From positions 310,001-374,000 of the forward strand of contig CAUJHV010000049.1 in the NCBI GenBank assembly GCA_963205115.1: 64,000 nt of DNA, in the 5' to 3' direction. Shown here piece after piece: positions 20,568-28,937 of this stretch. How positions within the stretch are numbered: position 1 is the stretch's first letter; each line of letters starts with the position of its first letter. Source of the stretch: Pseudomonadota bacterium (GTDB taxonomy: Bacteria > Pseudomonadota > Gammaproteobacteria > Burkholderiales > Burkholderiaceae_C). The notes beneath the pieces are model-generated. The model made no database searches. It was given only the letters and a program-made list of their open reading frames with translations, and was not told where the DNA came from. Position numbers and translations under genes: made by a program.

Positions 20568-21230
20568 ATGTTCAAGAAATTGCTCGCGGCCGTTCTGGCC
20601 CTCTGCGCGGCGGCTGCCTTTGCCGCCGTTGACGTCAACAAGGCCGACGCGGCCGCGCTGGACAGCGTCAAGGGCATCGGCCCCGGCATCGCCGGCAAGA
20701 TCCTCGACGAGCGCAAGAAGGGCAGCTTCAAGGACTGGAACGACCTGGTCGACCGCGTCAAGGGCATCGGCGAAGGCAATGCCGCCAAGCTCAGCGAAGG
20801 TGGCCTGACGGTCAACGGCGCCACCTTCAAGGGCATGGCTGCCGCGCCCGCGGCACCGGCCAAGAAGGAAGAGAAGGCCGCAGCGCCTGCCAAGGCTGCT
20901 GCCGCCACCGCGCCTGCAGCCGCTACCGCGCCGGTAGCCGCCGCCGACAAGAAGGCAGACGACAAGAAGGCCGACGCCAAGAAGGACGCCAAGCCCGAAG
21001 CCAAGGCAGACGCCAAGGCCGACAAGGCCGCCGAGAAGAAGGCCGCCGCCGAGAAGGCCAAGGCCGAGAAGGAAGCCAAGAAGGCCGCCGCCGACAAGGA
21101 AAAGGCCGACAAGAAGGCTGCTGCCGAGAAGGCGAAGGCCGAAAAGGAAGCCGCCAAGAAGGACGCCAAGAAGGAAGACAAGCCGACGGCGAAGGCCGCT
21201 GAGAAGGCTGCTTCCGCGCCCAAGAAGTAA
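20568..21230 (+). CDS. Secreted ComEA-like helix-hairpin-helix protein with Lys/Ala tail
   Basis: This 220-residue protein has a signal peptide (1-19, cleavage after AFA) and a helix-hairpin-helix DNA-binding unit at about 23-70 (VDVNKADAAALDSVKGIGPG, VKGIGEGNAAKL), as in ComEA. The rest (about 95-220) is a low-complexity tail of Lys, Ala, Glu and Asp resembling histone H1-like or TolA-like repeats. AGGAG lies before the ATG. The first domain suggests periplasmic DNA binding, perhaps in transformation. The tail length may vary among strains through slippage. It ends at a strong terminator. Confidence 0.85.
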   Translation: MFKKLLAAVLALCAAAAFAAVDVNKADAAALDSVKGIGPGIAGKILDERKKGSFKDWNDLVDRVKGIGEGNAAKLSEGGLTVNGATFKGMAAAPAAPAKKEEKAAAPAKAAAATAPAAATAPVAAADKKADDKKADAKKDAKPEAKADAKADKAAEKKAAAEKAKAEKEAKKAAADKEKADKKAAAEKAKAEKEAAKKDAKKEDKPTAKAAEKAASAPKK

Positions 21231-21280
21231 GAGGACGTCGAGCGGGCGGCGGGCGCATGCGCGTCGCCGTCAAAGCAAGA

Positions 21281-21311
21281 AGCCCCGCCAGTCGGCGGGG
21301 CTCTTTTTTTT
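21281..21311 (+). terminator. Rho-independent terminator
   Basis: The stem AGCCCCGCC/GGCGGGGCT with a 4-base loop is followed by a run of eight T. It ends the helix-hairpin-helix gene and separates it from the convergent FemAB-like gene. Confidence 0.93.
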
Positions 21312-21339
21312 GGAGCTCCTGAGTGCCTGGCGCCTGGCC

Positions 21340-22503
21340 TCAGTGGCCCTTTTGCCAGGCCGACTGGACCCGCCGCGCCTGCGCCAGCAAACGCGGGTGC
21401 GCCTTGACCGCCCGCTTGAGTCGCCAGGCCGCCTGCGCCGGCAATCCGTTCAGAGTCAAGGCCAGGGAGGTTTCGCGCAGCGGATACGGTGTGGTCGCAA
21501 AGGACCGCTTGTGCTGGTAGTCGCCGATCGCAAAATCGAATTCACGGCAGCCCTGTTCGTGCATGTGCGCAATCGTTCGCTCCAGCACCAGCTTGCCGGG
21601 CGCGCAGGCTTTCCAGTCTTCGCCGGCCATGGACACGCGCAGCATGGTGAAGCGCTCGCCGTCGTGGATGCTGAACAGGCCCGCGACCATCTGCTCGCCG
21701 ACCATCAGTGCGGTGACGACCGCCCGGCCGCTGACCAACTGCTCGCGCACCAGGTCTTCGTAGAACGCGACATACGGCGCCTGGTCGAGGAAGTAGCCGG
21801 GCGTGCGGGCACGCCGCAGGTCCTGCAGGGCTGCGAGCTGGCGCAGCAGGTGCAGGCCCTCGTCCACCGTCGTGGCACGCACGAAGCGCGCATCCGCATG
21901 GCGGGTGAACACACGCCAGTGGCGTTCGAATTCCTTGCGGACATGCTTGCCGAGCTGCTGCATCCAATCGGCGTAGACCTCGTCGACGCGGAAGCGGTGG
22001 CCGAACATGTCGCTGGGCTGCGTGACCAGCGCCTCGACGAGTGGGTTCGATGTGGCGCCTACCTGCAGCGGCATCTTGTCCAACCGCAACAGGTCGCAGC
22101 CGCGCAGCGCGGTGCACAGGCCGCGTGCCAGCGCCTTGGCCGACTCGGGGCTGAGCTGCAGCCCCTCGCGCATGATCGGTGCGTTGTAGTCGGTCACGCC
22201 CAGGTCGGCCCACTGCGCGACCTGCAGCCGGCCTTCGCGCCGTCGCACCATCGGCAGCAGCATCGCCTCGGTGGGATCGCCCTGCGCGCGCGCGCTCAGC
22301 AGCAGCGGCTCGACACCCGGAAGCTTGGCCACCTGACCGTACCAGCTGCGCAGCCAGCTGCTGTGCTGAAACGCCGAGGGCACACGGCCCTGGATGCGTT
22401 CGCAGCTGTGAAGGAAGTGCGACAGATCGGGGGAACGCGTGAACTCCCAGCGGTTGCTGACTTGGGTGCCGGCGGCGGGAAAGGCCAGGATGGTGCTGAT
22501 CAT
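21340..22503 (-). CDS. GNAT/FemAB-like acyltransferase family protein
   Basis: This 387-residue cytosolic protein resembles the FemAB/BioF2-like GNAT superfamily. The C-terminal half (about 230-345) has the pattern GRAVVTALMVGEQMVAGLFS, then MLRVSMAGEDWKACAPGKLVLE and HEQGCREFDFAIGDYQHKRS, where these enzymes bind acyl donor. I set the start at ATG 22503, ten bases after the cupin stop, with AAGAG upstream; the longer frame to 22785 overlaps the cupin gene. The tight pairing with the cupin suggests one pathway. The substrate (peptide, glycan or lipid) is unknown. Confidence 0.75.
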   Translation of the reverse strand: MISTILAFPAAGTQVSNRWEFTRSPDLSHFLHSCERIQGRVPSAFQHSSWLRSWYGQVAKLPGVEPLLLSARAQGDPTEAMLLPMVRRREGRLQVAQWADLGVTDYNAPIMREGLQLSPESAKALARGLCTALRGCDLLRLDKMPLQVGATSNPLVEALVTQPSDMFGHRFRVDEVYADWMQQLGKHVRKEFERHWRVFTRHADARFVRATTVDEGLHLLRQLAALQDLRRARTPGYFLDQAPYVAFYEDLVREQLVSGRAVVTALMVGEQMVAGLFSIHDGERFTMLRVSMAGEDWKACAPGKLVLERTIAHMHEQGCREFDFAIGDYQHKRSFATTPYPLRETSLALTLNGLPAQAAWRLKRAVKAHPRLLAQARRVQSAWQKGH

Positions 22504-22513
22504 CGACCGCTCT

Positions 22514-23452
22514 TCATCGGAAATAGGCCGGAATGTCGAGCAGCCGCTCCGGCTTCTGGGGCGCCAGGCGGAAGTCGATCGGCCGCTGCAGGCGTTGCGC
22601 CTGGCGTGCCCAGGGGCTGCGGCGCCAGGCGGCCTGGAATGCCGCCTTGGCCCAGAAGGACGGACCTTCGATGGCTCGGCTTTGCGGCGTCCAGCCGAAC
22701 TGCCGGCGCAGCACGCCGTTGGCGACGTTGACCATCTGCGTGCGGCGGATCGATTCGGTCCAGTGTTCGGTTGTGACCGAGACATTGAGGCAGTCGTGGT
22801 TGTCCACTCGGTGCGGCGAGTGCAGCGGCCAGTGCAGCATCTGCCCGGGTTCCAGGTCCACGGCCAGTGCGCCCCGGTCGAAGTCCGGGCGGTAGGGCAT
22901 GTTGACCTCGACGCCAGACAGCGCCACTTCTTCCAGCACCTCCGGCGGTAGGTAGGGCGCCGTGGGCGGGTAGACGAGTACGCGCTTGCGGCCTCGGATC
23001 TGCCACAGCGCCTGCCCGGGCAGGTCGCTGTGGTAGTGCACCTGCGCCCGCGGCGAGGAAATCAGGATGCCCATGCGCATGGCGCGCGGATCGAAGTCCG
23101 GCATCTCGCGCTGCAGTTCGGAATAGGCCGAGTCCATCAGGCACGCGTAGCGCCGGTCGACGAGATGCACGTTGCGCAGGTTCAGCCACAGGCCGCCCTG
23201 GCGAATGGCCTCGATGACGTCGTGGCCGGAGCTGCCGCGGATCTCGCCTTCGCGCCAGCGGCGTTGGCCGTCGCCCTGCGAGCTGGTGGCTACCAGCGCG
23301 TAGTGCTGCTCGGGATAGCGCTCGATCAGGTCGGCCAGCGCGTCGTCGGTGAACAGCGGTGAACGGTGCCACCCGTGGTGCAGTCGCAGGGGCTGATGGC
23401 CCCAGCGCTGGGCCTCTTGCGGGCTCCAGTCGCGAAATACGCGGTCATGCAT
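22514..23452 (-). CDS. Cupin-like (JmjC-type) protein, putative iron/2-oxoglutarate enzyme
   Basis: This 312-residue protein has a cupin-8/JmjC-like core. The HSD triplet at 141-143 (VHYHSDLPGQALWQIRG) and His214 (HSPHRV) form a plausible HxD...H iron site. The segment GRKRVLVYPP follows the first motif as in 2-oxoglutarate oxygenases. ATG 23452 is chosen; the frame is open to 23584 but the extra residues look random. It lies 10 bases upstream of the FemAB-like gene. A hydroxylation step coupled to acyl transfer is only inference. Confidence 0.8.
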   Translation of the reverse strand: MHDRVFRDWSPQEAQRWGHQPLRLHHGWHRSPLFTDDALADLIERYPEQHYALVATSSQGDGQRRWREGEIRGSSGHDVIEAIRQGGLWLNLRNVHLVDRRYACLMDSAYSELQREMPDFDPRAMRMGILISSPRAQVHYHSDLPGQALWQIRGRKRVLVYPPTAPYLPPEVLEEVALSGVEVNMPYRPDFDRGALAVDLEPGQMLHWPLHSPHRVDNHDCLNVSVTTEHWTESIRRTQMVNVANGVLRRQFGWTPQSRAIEGPSFWAKAAFQAAWRRSPWARQAQRLQRPIDFRLAPQKPERLLDIPAYFR

Positions 23453-23687
23453 GAATCTGGCTCTGTCGTTGGGGATGACGGGCCGGATGCTAGGCAGCCG
23501 CGCCGTGCGGCGGGGGACGTGGTCCGCTGAACAAGCGCCTGCGGATCGGGGGCACGCGCGTGCAGCGCGCGCAGCGGCGGGCAATACGTCACGCGACGGC
23601 CAGACACCCGGCGCGGCCGGGCGCGTGCGGGCCCTGCGCCAAGCGACCGCCGCGCGCTGCCGGTGGCGTGTCGGTGGCGTCCGTGCC

Positions 23688-23715
23688 TCGGTGTCAGTGC
23701 GTCGGTGTCAGTGCG
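23688..23715. repeat. 14-base tandem duplication at the 3' end of the hydrolase gene
   Basis: TCGGTGTCAGTGCG occurs twice in direct tandem. It covers the stop codon of the alpha/beta hydrolase on the minus strand. Since 14 is not a multiple of three, the second copy changes the reading frame and provides the present stop. Confidence 0.85.
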
Positions 23716-24488
23716 GCGTCGTCGGTGCGCTGCAGCCAGTCCGTCACGGCGGCCAGGAATTCCTTCGGGCGCTGCACCATGACCCAGTGGCCCGTGGGCA
23801 AGCCCAGCACACGGCAGCCGGGCCGTGCCGCCACACGATCCGCCCAGGAGCGCGAGTGAAACTGGATGGGCTTGCGCTCGCCGTGGATGAAGAGCATGGG
23901 TACCTTCGGCGCGAAGGCCCGCAGCCGCCCGAATCCACCGGCCACGCCAAACCACTGCACCGCGTAGGGGTAGCCCATGGCCGCGGTGATGGTCTGGGGC
24001 GCGGCGGGCGCGCGCAGCTGGCGCGCCATCCAGCGGGCCATGCGGTCCGAGCCGAAGCGCCAGGCCGTGGCCAGCCACAGCTGGTAGCCCACGATGTACA
24101 GCTTGGCCCGCAGCGACGACTCCTGCCGGTGGTAGCGCGAGCCGGCGTCGCCGATGTCCACGCCGATCACGCGGCAGACGCGTTCGGGATGCCGCATGGC
24201 GTACTGGTAGCCGTAGAAGCAGCCCCAGTCGTGCAGCATCAGCGTCACCGGCTGGCCGGGGCTGGCCCGGTCGACCGCCTCCCCGATGGCGTTGACCACG
24301 TCGTCCAGGCTGTAGGGCCCGGCCGGGCTGCTGTCGTCGAAGCCCGGCAGCGTGAAGCGCACGCAGCGGTAGCGCTCGCGCAGCCCCTGCACCTGCGGAT
24401 CCCACAGCCGGTGGTTGTCCGGCCAGCCGTGGATCATCACCAGGGTGCGCGACCCGTCGCCGTCGATGTGCAGCGTCAGCGGCGTCAT
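23694..24488 (-). CDS. Alpha/beta hydrolase with Asp nucleophile (epoxide hydrolase/dehalogenase-like)
   Basis: This is a 264-residue soluble hydrolase. The nucleophile elbow is LHDWGCFYG with Asp87, as in epoxide hydrolases and haloalkane dehalogenases rather than the Ser of esterases. The oxyanion HGW is at 20-22 and the catalytic His234 is in TGHWVMVQRP. The cap region is rich in aromatic residues (about 130-185). The last residues are set by a 14-base tandem duplication that introduces the stop. It is preceded by a divergent lipoprotein gene. Substrate unknown. Confidence 0.88.
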   Translation of the reverse strand: MTPLTLHIDGDGSRTLVMIHGWPDNHRLWDPQVQGLRERYRCVRFTLPGFDDSSPAGPYSLDDVVNAIGEAVDRASPGQPVTLMLHDWGCFYGYQYAMRHPERVCRVIGVDIGDAGSRYHRQESSLRAKLYIVGYQLWLATAWRFGSDRMARWMARQLRAPAAPQTITAAMGYPYAVQWFGVAGGFGRLRAFAPKVPMLFIHGERKPIQFHSRSWADRVAARPGCRVLGLPTGHWVMVQRPKEFLAAVTDWLQRTDDAALTPTH

Positions 24489-24635
24489 GCGCAGCCCTCT
24501 TGGCGCCGCCTGGCGGCAGGCGCGTGGCTGGCCGTGGTGCGGCCGACAGGCCGGCGGATCGACGCTGGCGTGGGCATGGCTGGCCCAGGGCGGGCTGGCA
24601 GCCGCACAATAAAAGCTTTGGTGGATCGACTCATC

Positions 24636-25145
24636 ATGACAAGTTGGAGCGAGGTCCCGTTCGACCGGCGCAGCTTAGCCGTTGCGCTGGCTGTCGTCTG
24701 CGCGGGCATCGCCGGATGCGCCAGCTACGGTCCCGGGCCGCTGCAGGCCGGTGACGCCGAAGCCGCGGTCATCGCCCGCATGGGTGTGCCGACTGAACGG
24801 GTGAAGCGCGATGGCGGCGAGCGGCTGGTCTATGCGCGCGGCCCGATGGGGCGCGAGACGTGGATGGTCGACGTCGGTGCGGAGGGTCGCGTCACGCGCA
24901 TCTACCAGGCGCTGGTGCCGCAGCGCATGGCCGAGGTCGCGCCGGGCATGAGCGAAGCGGCCCTGCTCGATTGGCTGGGGCCGCCGGCCGAACGTCGCCG
25001 CCTGGGTCTCGAAGGCCGGCGGCTGTGGGCCTGGCGCTACCCGACCAACGAGTGTTTCTGGTTCCAAGTGACGCTGACCGCGGCCGGGAATGTCATGGAT
25101 GCCGGCTACGGCATCGACCCGATGTGCGACGTACGACACGAGTGA
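24636..25145 (+). CDS. Small outer-membrane lipoprotein (SmpA/OmlA-like)
   Basis: This 169-residue predicted lipoprotein has a lipobox GIAGC at 24-28 (Cys28). The mature part has two similar halves (GDAEAAVIARMGVPTERVKR and GMSEAALLDWLGPPAERRRL), each like the SmpA/OmlA motif used in BamE-type folds, followed by WRYPTNECFWFQV. ATG 24636 starts the only sensible frame; a much longer open frame running back to 23451 is antisense to other genes. It is followed 12 bases later by the Spx/ArsC-like gene, suggesting co-transcription. Function unknown. Confidence 0.85.
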   Translation: MTSWSEVPFDRRSLAVALAVVCAGIAGCASYGPGPLQAGDAEAAVIARMGVPTERVKRDGGERLVYARGPMGRETWMVDVGAEGRVTRIYQALVPQRMAEVAPGMSEAALLDWLGPPAERRRLGLEGRRLWAWRYPTNECFWFQVTLTAAGNVMDAGYGIDPMCDVRHE

Positions 25146-25157
25146 AGCCGAGGACCC

Positions 25158-25517
25158 ATGATCACCTTTTACGGCATCCCGAACTGCGACACGGTCAAGC
25201 GCGCCCGCACCTGGCTGGCGGCGCGCGGTGTCGAGCCACAGTTCCACGATTTCAAACGCCAGGGACTGGACGCCACTACCTTGGACCGTTGGCTGTCGGC
25301 GCTGGGGCGCGATCGCTTGGTCAATCGGCAGGGCCTGACCTGGCGGCGGATGGACGATGCGCAGAAGGCGCAGGCCGCCACCGACGACGGCGCGCGCGCG
25401 CTGCTGGCGGCGAACCTCAGCCTGATCAAGCGGCCGGTGGTCGAATGGGGCAACGGGCAGCTGAGTGTGGGCTTCGACGAAGCCGCGTGGACTTCGCACC
25501 TGGACAACGGGCGCTGA
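25158..25517 (+). CDS. ArsC/Spx family protein (YffB-like)
   Basis: This 119-residue thioredoxin-fold protein of the ArsC/Spx/YffB family begins ITFYGIPNCDTVKRAR, with one Cys10 but no CxxC pair. It ends NLSLIKRPVVEWGNGQLSVGF, typical of the YffB branch. YffB-like proteins may be glutathione-dependent reductases. It is not in an arsenic operon. It probably forms a unit with the upstream lipoprotein gene. Confidence 0.9.
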   Translation: MITFYGIPNCDTVKRARTWLAARGVEPQFHDFKRQGLDATTLDRWLSALGRDRLVNRQGLTWRRMDDAQKAQAATDDGARALLAANLSLIKRPVVEWGNGQLSVGFDEAAWTSHLDNGR

Positions 25518-25595
25518 GACCGCGCACGCGGCGCAGCGGCGGCAGCCGGCGCCGGCAGGGCCGCGTCTGCGCCGCCCGCACCGGATAATGCCGCC

Positions 25596-26312
25596 ATGTT
25601 TACCGGCATCGTCCAGGGCGTGGCCCACGTGCGTGCGCTGACCGACCGCGAAGGTCTGCGCAGCTTCACCTTGTCCTTCCCGCCGGGTTTTGCCGAGGGC
25701 CTGGCCATCGGCGCCAGCGTGGCCTGTGACGGCGTGTGCCTGACGGTGACGGCGCTGCACGGCGACGATGCCGCCGACTTCGACGTGATGCAACAGAGTC
25801 TGGCGCTGACCACGCTGTCCGGCCTGCAGGTGGGCAGCCGCATCAATGTCGAGCGCGCGGCGCGCGAGGGTGCCGAGGTCGGCGGCCATCCGTTGTCGGG
25901 CCACGTCGATTGCCAGGCGCGCCTGGGCGAGATCCGCCGGCCGCAGAACAACTGCGTGCTGCGCATCGAACTGCCGGCACCCTGGATGCGCTATGTCTTT
26001 GCCAAGGGCTACGTGGCCGTCAATGGCGCGAGCCTGACCGTGGCAGAGGCGCAGCGCAGTCCGGGCGGCGCGGGCTGGTTCGAGGTCTGGCTGATTCCCG
26101 AGACGCTGCGCATGACCACCTTCGGCGACAAGCAGGTGGGTGACGCGCTGAATATCGAGATCGAGCGCTCGACGCAGGTCGTCGTGGACACCGTGCGCGA
26201 GGCCATCGACGAGCGGCTGGGCCCGCTGCTGCCGGCGCTCGAAGCGTTTGCGCGTGAGCGTGGCATCGATATCGGCCAGCTGGCTGAGACGCTGACGCTG
26301 CCACGCGGCTGA
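25596..26312 (+). CDS. ribE: Riboflavin synthase alpha subunit
   Basis: This 238-residue cytosolic enzyme dismutates two 6,7-dimethyl-8-ribityllumazine molecules to riboflavin. It has the MFTGIVQG start and two lumazine-binding halves. The first includes GVCLTVTAL and GGHPLSGHVD; the second includes VAVNGASLTVAEA. The other rib genes are not in this window. There is no room for an FMN riboswitch in the 78-base upstream gap. Confidence 0.96.
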   Translation: MFTGIVQGVAHVRALTDREGLRSFTLSFPPGFAEGLAIGASVACDGVCLTVTALHGDDAADFDVMQQSLALTTLSGLQVGSRINVERAAREGAEVGGHPLSGHVDCQARLGEIRRPQNNCVLRIELPAPWMRYVFAKGYVAVNGASLTVAEAQRSPGGAGWFEVWLIPETLRMTTFGDKQVGDALNIEIERSTQVVVDTVREAIDERLGPLLPALEAFARERGIDIGQLAETLTLPRG

Positions 26313-26329
26313 ACATCGACGTTGGGGAT

Positions 26330-26851
26330 TCAGTGCCCCGCGCGCAGCGCCGGTGCCGACGGGGCCTCTCGTGCCGGCCCGCGTGCCAGCAGATGGTCGA
26401 GCGACAGGCGACCCGGCCCCTGCGCCATCAGCATCAGCAGCAAGGCGGCCCATGTGCCATGGGTGGGCCACGCACCGGGATAGACCAGGATCTGGATCAC
26501 GGCCGTCATCGCCAGCAGCCCGGCGGCCGACAGCCGGCTCGCCAGCCCCAGCAGCAGCAAGACCGGCAGCAGGTGCTCGCCAAAGGCAGCCAGCGTGGCG
26601 CCCATCTCGGGGTTCAGCAGGGGCAGCCGGTATTCGTCGCGAAACAGGGCCACGGCGTTGTCGGACAGGTGCGGCGCGCCCAGCGAGAACGTGCCTTCGA
26701 CGATGTCCAGCGCAAAGCCCTGCACCTTGGTCTGGCCCGATCGCCAGAAGACCGCGGCGATGGAAAAACGCGCCAGAAGGGCCACGAGGTCGTACGGGAT
26801 GCGGGCCATGGCCGCGTGCAGGAAGGCGATCGAGTGGCGAAGTGTGTTCAT
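26330..26851 (-). CDS. bufD: DoxX family membrane protein of the bufferin operon (BufD-like)
   Basis: This 173-residue inner-membrane protein of the DoxX family has four hydrophobic helices (about 22-38, 83-103, 107-125 and 130-145). It starts inside the stop codon of the DUF2063 gene (ATGA), so translation is coupled. In bufferin operons, which make copper-binding RiPP metallophores, a DoxX gene commonly closes the set A-B-C-D; its exact role is not established. The order and the overlap support that assignment here. The gene converges on ribE with only 17 bases between stops. Confidence 0.85.
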   Translation of the reverse strand: MNTLRHSIAFLHAAMARIPYDLVALLARFSIAAVFWRSGQTKVQGFALDIVEGTFSLGAPHLSDNAVALFRDEYRLPLLNPEMGATLAAFGEHLLPVLLLLGLASRLSAAGLLAMTAVIQILVYPGAWPTHGTWAALLLMLMAQGPGRLSLDHLLARGPAREAPSAPALRAGH

Positions 26852-27636
26852 GAGGGTTCACCCGGCGCGAGCCAGGCCGTGATCAGGGCGTGGTGGATCA
26901 ATAGGGCCCAGGTGCCAGGCAGGTCCAGGGTGTTGCCGTCGGGCGTCTGCATCGTGGTGTCCAGTGCCTCGCCGAGCGTTGCGCCGGCCTGGAGGGCCTG
27001 GATCAGGCGCGCCGCGGCAGGCGTCAGGCCGATGACCTGCGCGTCGTCGTCCGCGCGCATGACCAGCGCGCCTTCGGCGCGGTCCACATCGACATCGGCC
27101 AAGTCGATCAGCCCCTGATGCGCCGCCCACAAGGAGGCCACGGCGTGTGCGCTGACGATCACGTGCACCGACGGATGCAGCATCAGCCGTGACTGCGGCA
27201 GCGTCTGCGGTTGTGCCAGGCGTGCGCGCAAGGCATCCGCGGACAGCACCGGCGCATCCGCGGCGTGGAAGGCCTGCACGCGGGCGTATTCCAGCCGCGC
27301 GACATCGCCCAGGTAGGGCAGGCTGGCAGCCGGCCCGTACTGCGCGATGAAGTCCGGCAGCTCGCGGCCGTAGGTCGCCAGGATGGGGCTGCGGGGTGGA
27401 TGTGCCCGCACGAATTGCGCGGCGAGTGTGTCGAAGAAGGCCTGCCCGGTGAGCTGGCGCACCACATCGAAGGTGTCGCCCAGCGCGCAGACCAGTGAGC
27501 TCAGCACGTTGTTGCGGTAGACGGCCCATCGCTGCGCCGGGTCGGATCCGTTCCAGGTGCGCAGGCCGGCCGGCGTCGCGGCCTGCGGATCGAGCAAGGC
27601 CTGCGCGCAGGACGATGGCCACGTGTGGGTCGTCAT
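26848..27636 (-). CDS. bufC: DUF2063 partner protein of the bufferin MNIO enzyme (BufC-like)
   Basis: This 262-residue protein has the DUF2063 N-terminal domain (WAVYRNNVLSSLVCALGDTF at about 37-56 and FFDTLAAQFVRAHPPRSP at about 67-84). Such proteins are partners of MNIO (DUF692) enzymes and are thought to hold the precursor peptide. The start overlaps the bufB stop by four bases (ATGA) and its stop overlaps bufD the same way. The role in precursor recognition is known for related systems and inferred here. Confidence 0.88.
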   Translation of the reverse strand: MTTHTWPSSCAQALLDPQAATPAGLRTWNGSDPAQRWAVYRNNVLSSLVCALGDTFDVVRQLTGQAFFDTLAAQFVRAHPPRSPILATYGRELPDFIAQYGPAASLPYLGDVARLEYARVQAFHAADAPVLSADALRARLAQPQTLPQSRLMLHPSVHVIVSAHAVASLWAAHQGLIDLADVDVDRAEGALVMRADDDAQVIGLTPAAARLIQALQAGATLGEALDTTMQTPDGNTLDLPGTWALLIHHALITAWLAPGEPS

Positions 27637-28505
27637 GACAGGGCCTCGGCCGGGCGGCGGTGGCGGTACTCCGACAGGTCGTGCATGACCGCCGCGGCAC
27701 GCAGCGCCTCGGCCTGCAGCGTGTCGAAAGCCGGCACGTCGTGGTCGCGCTCGATCAGCGTCGGCACGGCGCCCAGGCGGCGCACGGCGTGCGCATACAG
27801 CGCCCAGACTTCATCGGCCACCGGCGCGCCGTGGTTGTCGATCAGCAGGCGGTCGCCCGCGCCGTCCACATCTTCGGCATGGCCGGCCAGATGGATCTCG
27901 CCGATGGCCGCAGCGGGCAGGGCGTCGATGAAGGCCTGCGGATCGCGCCGGTGATTGACGGCACTGACCCAGGCGTTGTTGACGTCCAGCAGCAGGCCGC
28001 AGCCGGTGCGGCGCTGGACCTCGGCGATGAAGTGTGCTTCGTCGAAGGTCGACGCGGCGAACTCCACGTAGGTAGCCGGGTTCTCGAGCAGCATGCGCCT
28101 GCGCAGCAGGGTCTGGACCTGATCGATGTGCTCGCAGACGCGCTCGAGCGTGTGGCGTGTGTAGGGCAGCGGCAGCAGGTCGTTGAAGTACTGGCCGCCG
28201 TGGCTGGACCAGGCCAGGTGTTCGCTGAACCAGCGTGGCTGGTAGCGGTCCAGCACCTGCTGCAGCCGGTGCAGATGCGACGCGTCGAGCGGACCGGATC
28301 CGCCGATCGACAGACCGACGCCATGGATTGACAGCTCGAAGCGCTCGCGGATGCGGTCCACGCGGGCCAGCATCGGGCCGCCCGCGTGCATGAGGTTCTC
28401 CGCGTGGACCTCGAAGAAGCCGAGGTCCACGCGCTCGCCGCCCAGGATGCGCGGCAGGTGCGTCGTCTTCAGGCCGACGCCGACCTGCAGGGTTTGATGG
28501 GGCAT
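27633..28505 (-). CDS. bufB: MNIO enzyme, DUF692 family (BufB-like)
   Basis: This 290-residue cytosolic multinuclear non-heme iron oxidative enzyme (DUF692, TIM barrel) is the maturation enzyme of bufferins. Candidate iron ligands lie in conserved places: His61 (SIHGVGLSIG), Glu96/His97 (SEHLAWS), Glu141 (LENPATY), Asp174 (LDVNN), His185, His205 and His209 (GEIHLAGHA), Asp223/His225 (IDNHG) and Glu252 (IERDHDVP). AGGAG precedes the ATG. It lies 32 bases after the precursor gene. In characterised members these enzymes convert precursor cysteines into modified copper-binding groups. Confidence 0.92.
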   Translation of the reverse strand: MPHQTLQVGVGLKTTHLPRILGGERVDLGFFEVHAENLMHAGGPMLARVDRIRERFELSIHGVGLSIGGSGPLDASHLHRLQQVLDRYQPRWFSEHLAWSSHGGQYFNDLLPLPYTRHTLERVCEHIDQVQTLLRRRMLLENPATYVEFAASTFDEAHFIAEVQRRTGCGLLLDVNNAWVSAVNHRRDPQAFIDALPAAAIGEIHLAGHAEDVDGAGDRLLIDNHGAPVADEVWALYAHAVRRLGAVPTLIERDHDVPAFDTLQAEALRAAAVMHDLSEYRHRRPAEALS

Positions 28506-28537
28506 GGCGCGTGCGCTCCTGGGCGGCGGTCAGGGGC

Positions 28538-28846
28538 TCACATCTTCTTGGGCTCGAAGGCCGCCAGCATGCCGAAGCCCGTGCCGGAGGTCTTGCTGGC
28601 CGTCTTCACGCAGGTGCCCTTGGGCACGAGCGACCAGGCATTGGCCTGATGGTCCATCTTGGAGGTGCCGGCGCAGGTGGTTCCCGGGCCTGCCGCGCAG
28701 TCGTTCTTGCCCTTCATGGCCACGCCGAAGCATTTTTCCTTGTCGGCCGATTGCGCGTGCGACGCGATGGGGGCCATGGTCAGTGCGGCACCCAGGGCCA
28801 GTGCGAGGGTGGCGGCGGCGGTGGCTTGCGAGGAAGAGGTGCTCAT
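28538..28846 (-). CDS. bufA: Bufferin precursor, DUF2282 (BufA1-like)
   Basis: This 102-residue precursor has a signal peptide (1-31, cleavage after SHA). The mature part holds exactly four cysteines, Cys39, Cys50, Cys58 and Cys79, in the DUF2282 pattern [24 protein letters not shown] and PKGTC. In the described family these cysteines carry the MNIO-installed modification and a disulfide, giving a periplasmic copper chelator. AGGA lies 8 bases before ATG 28846; the open frame upstream to 28996 has no family content. Predicted regulation is by the ECF promoter 92 bases upstream. The mature peptide structure is inference. Confidence 0.92.
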   Translation of the reverse strand: MSTSSSQATAAATLALALGAALTMAPIASHAQSADKEKCFGVAMKGKNDCAAGPGTTCAGTSKMDHQANAWSLVPKGTCVKTASKTSGTGFGMLAAFEPKKM

Positions 28847-28937
28847 ATGAAGTCCTGTTAGACATGATGGTTGGTATGACCCGCTGCGCGTGGCATCGGG
28901 GGCGGTTGCGGCCATGTACGGCGCTCCCGTGATGTCT

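Noticed and set aside
23451..25145. A 564-codon + strand frame containing the lipoprotein
   Set aside because: Only the last 169 codons from ATG 24636 have a lipoprotein signal and family features; the rest is antisense to the hydrolase and cupin region.
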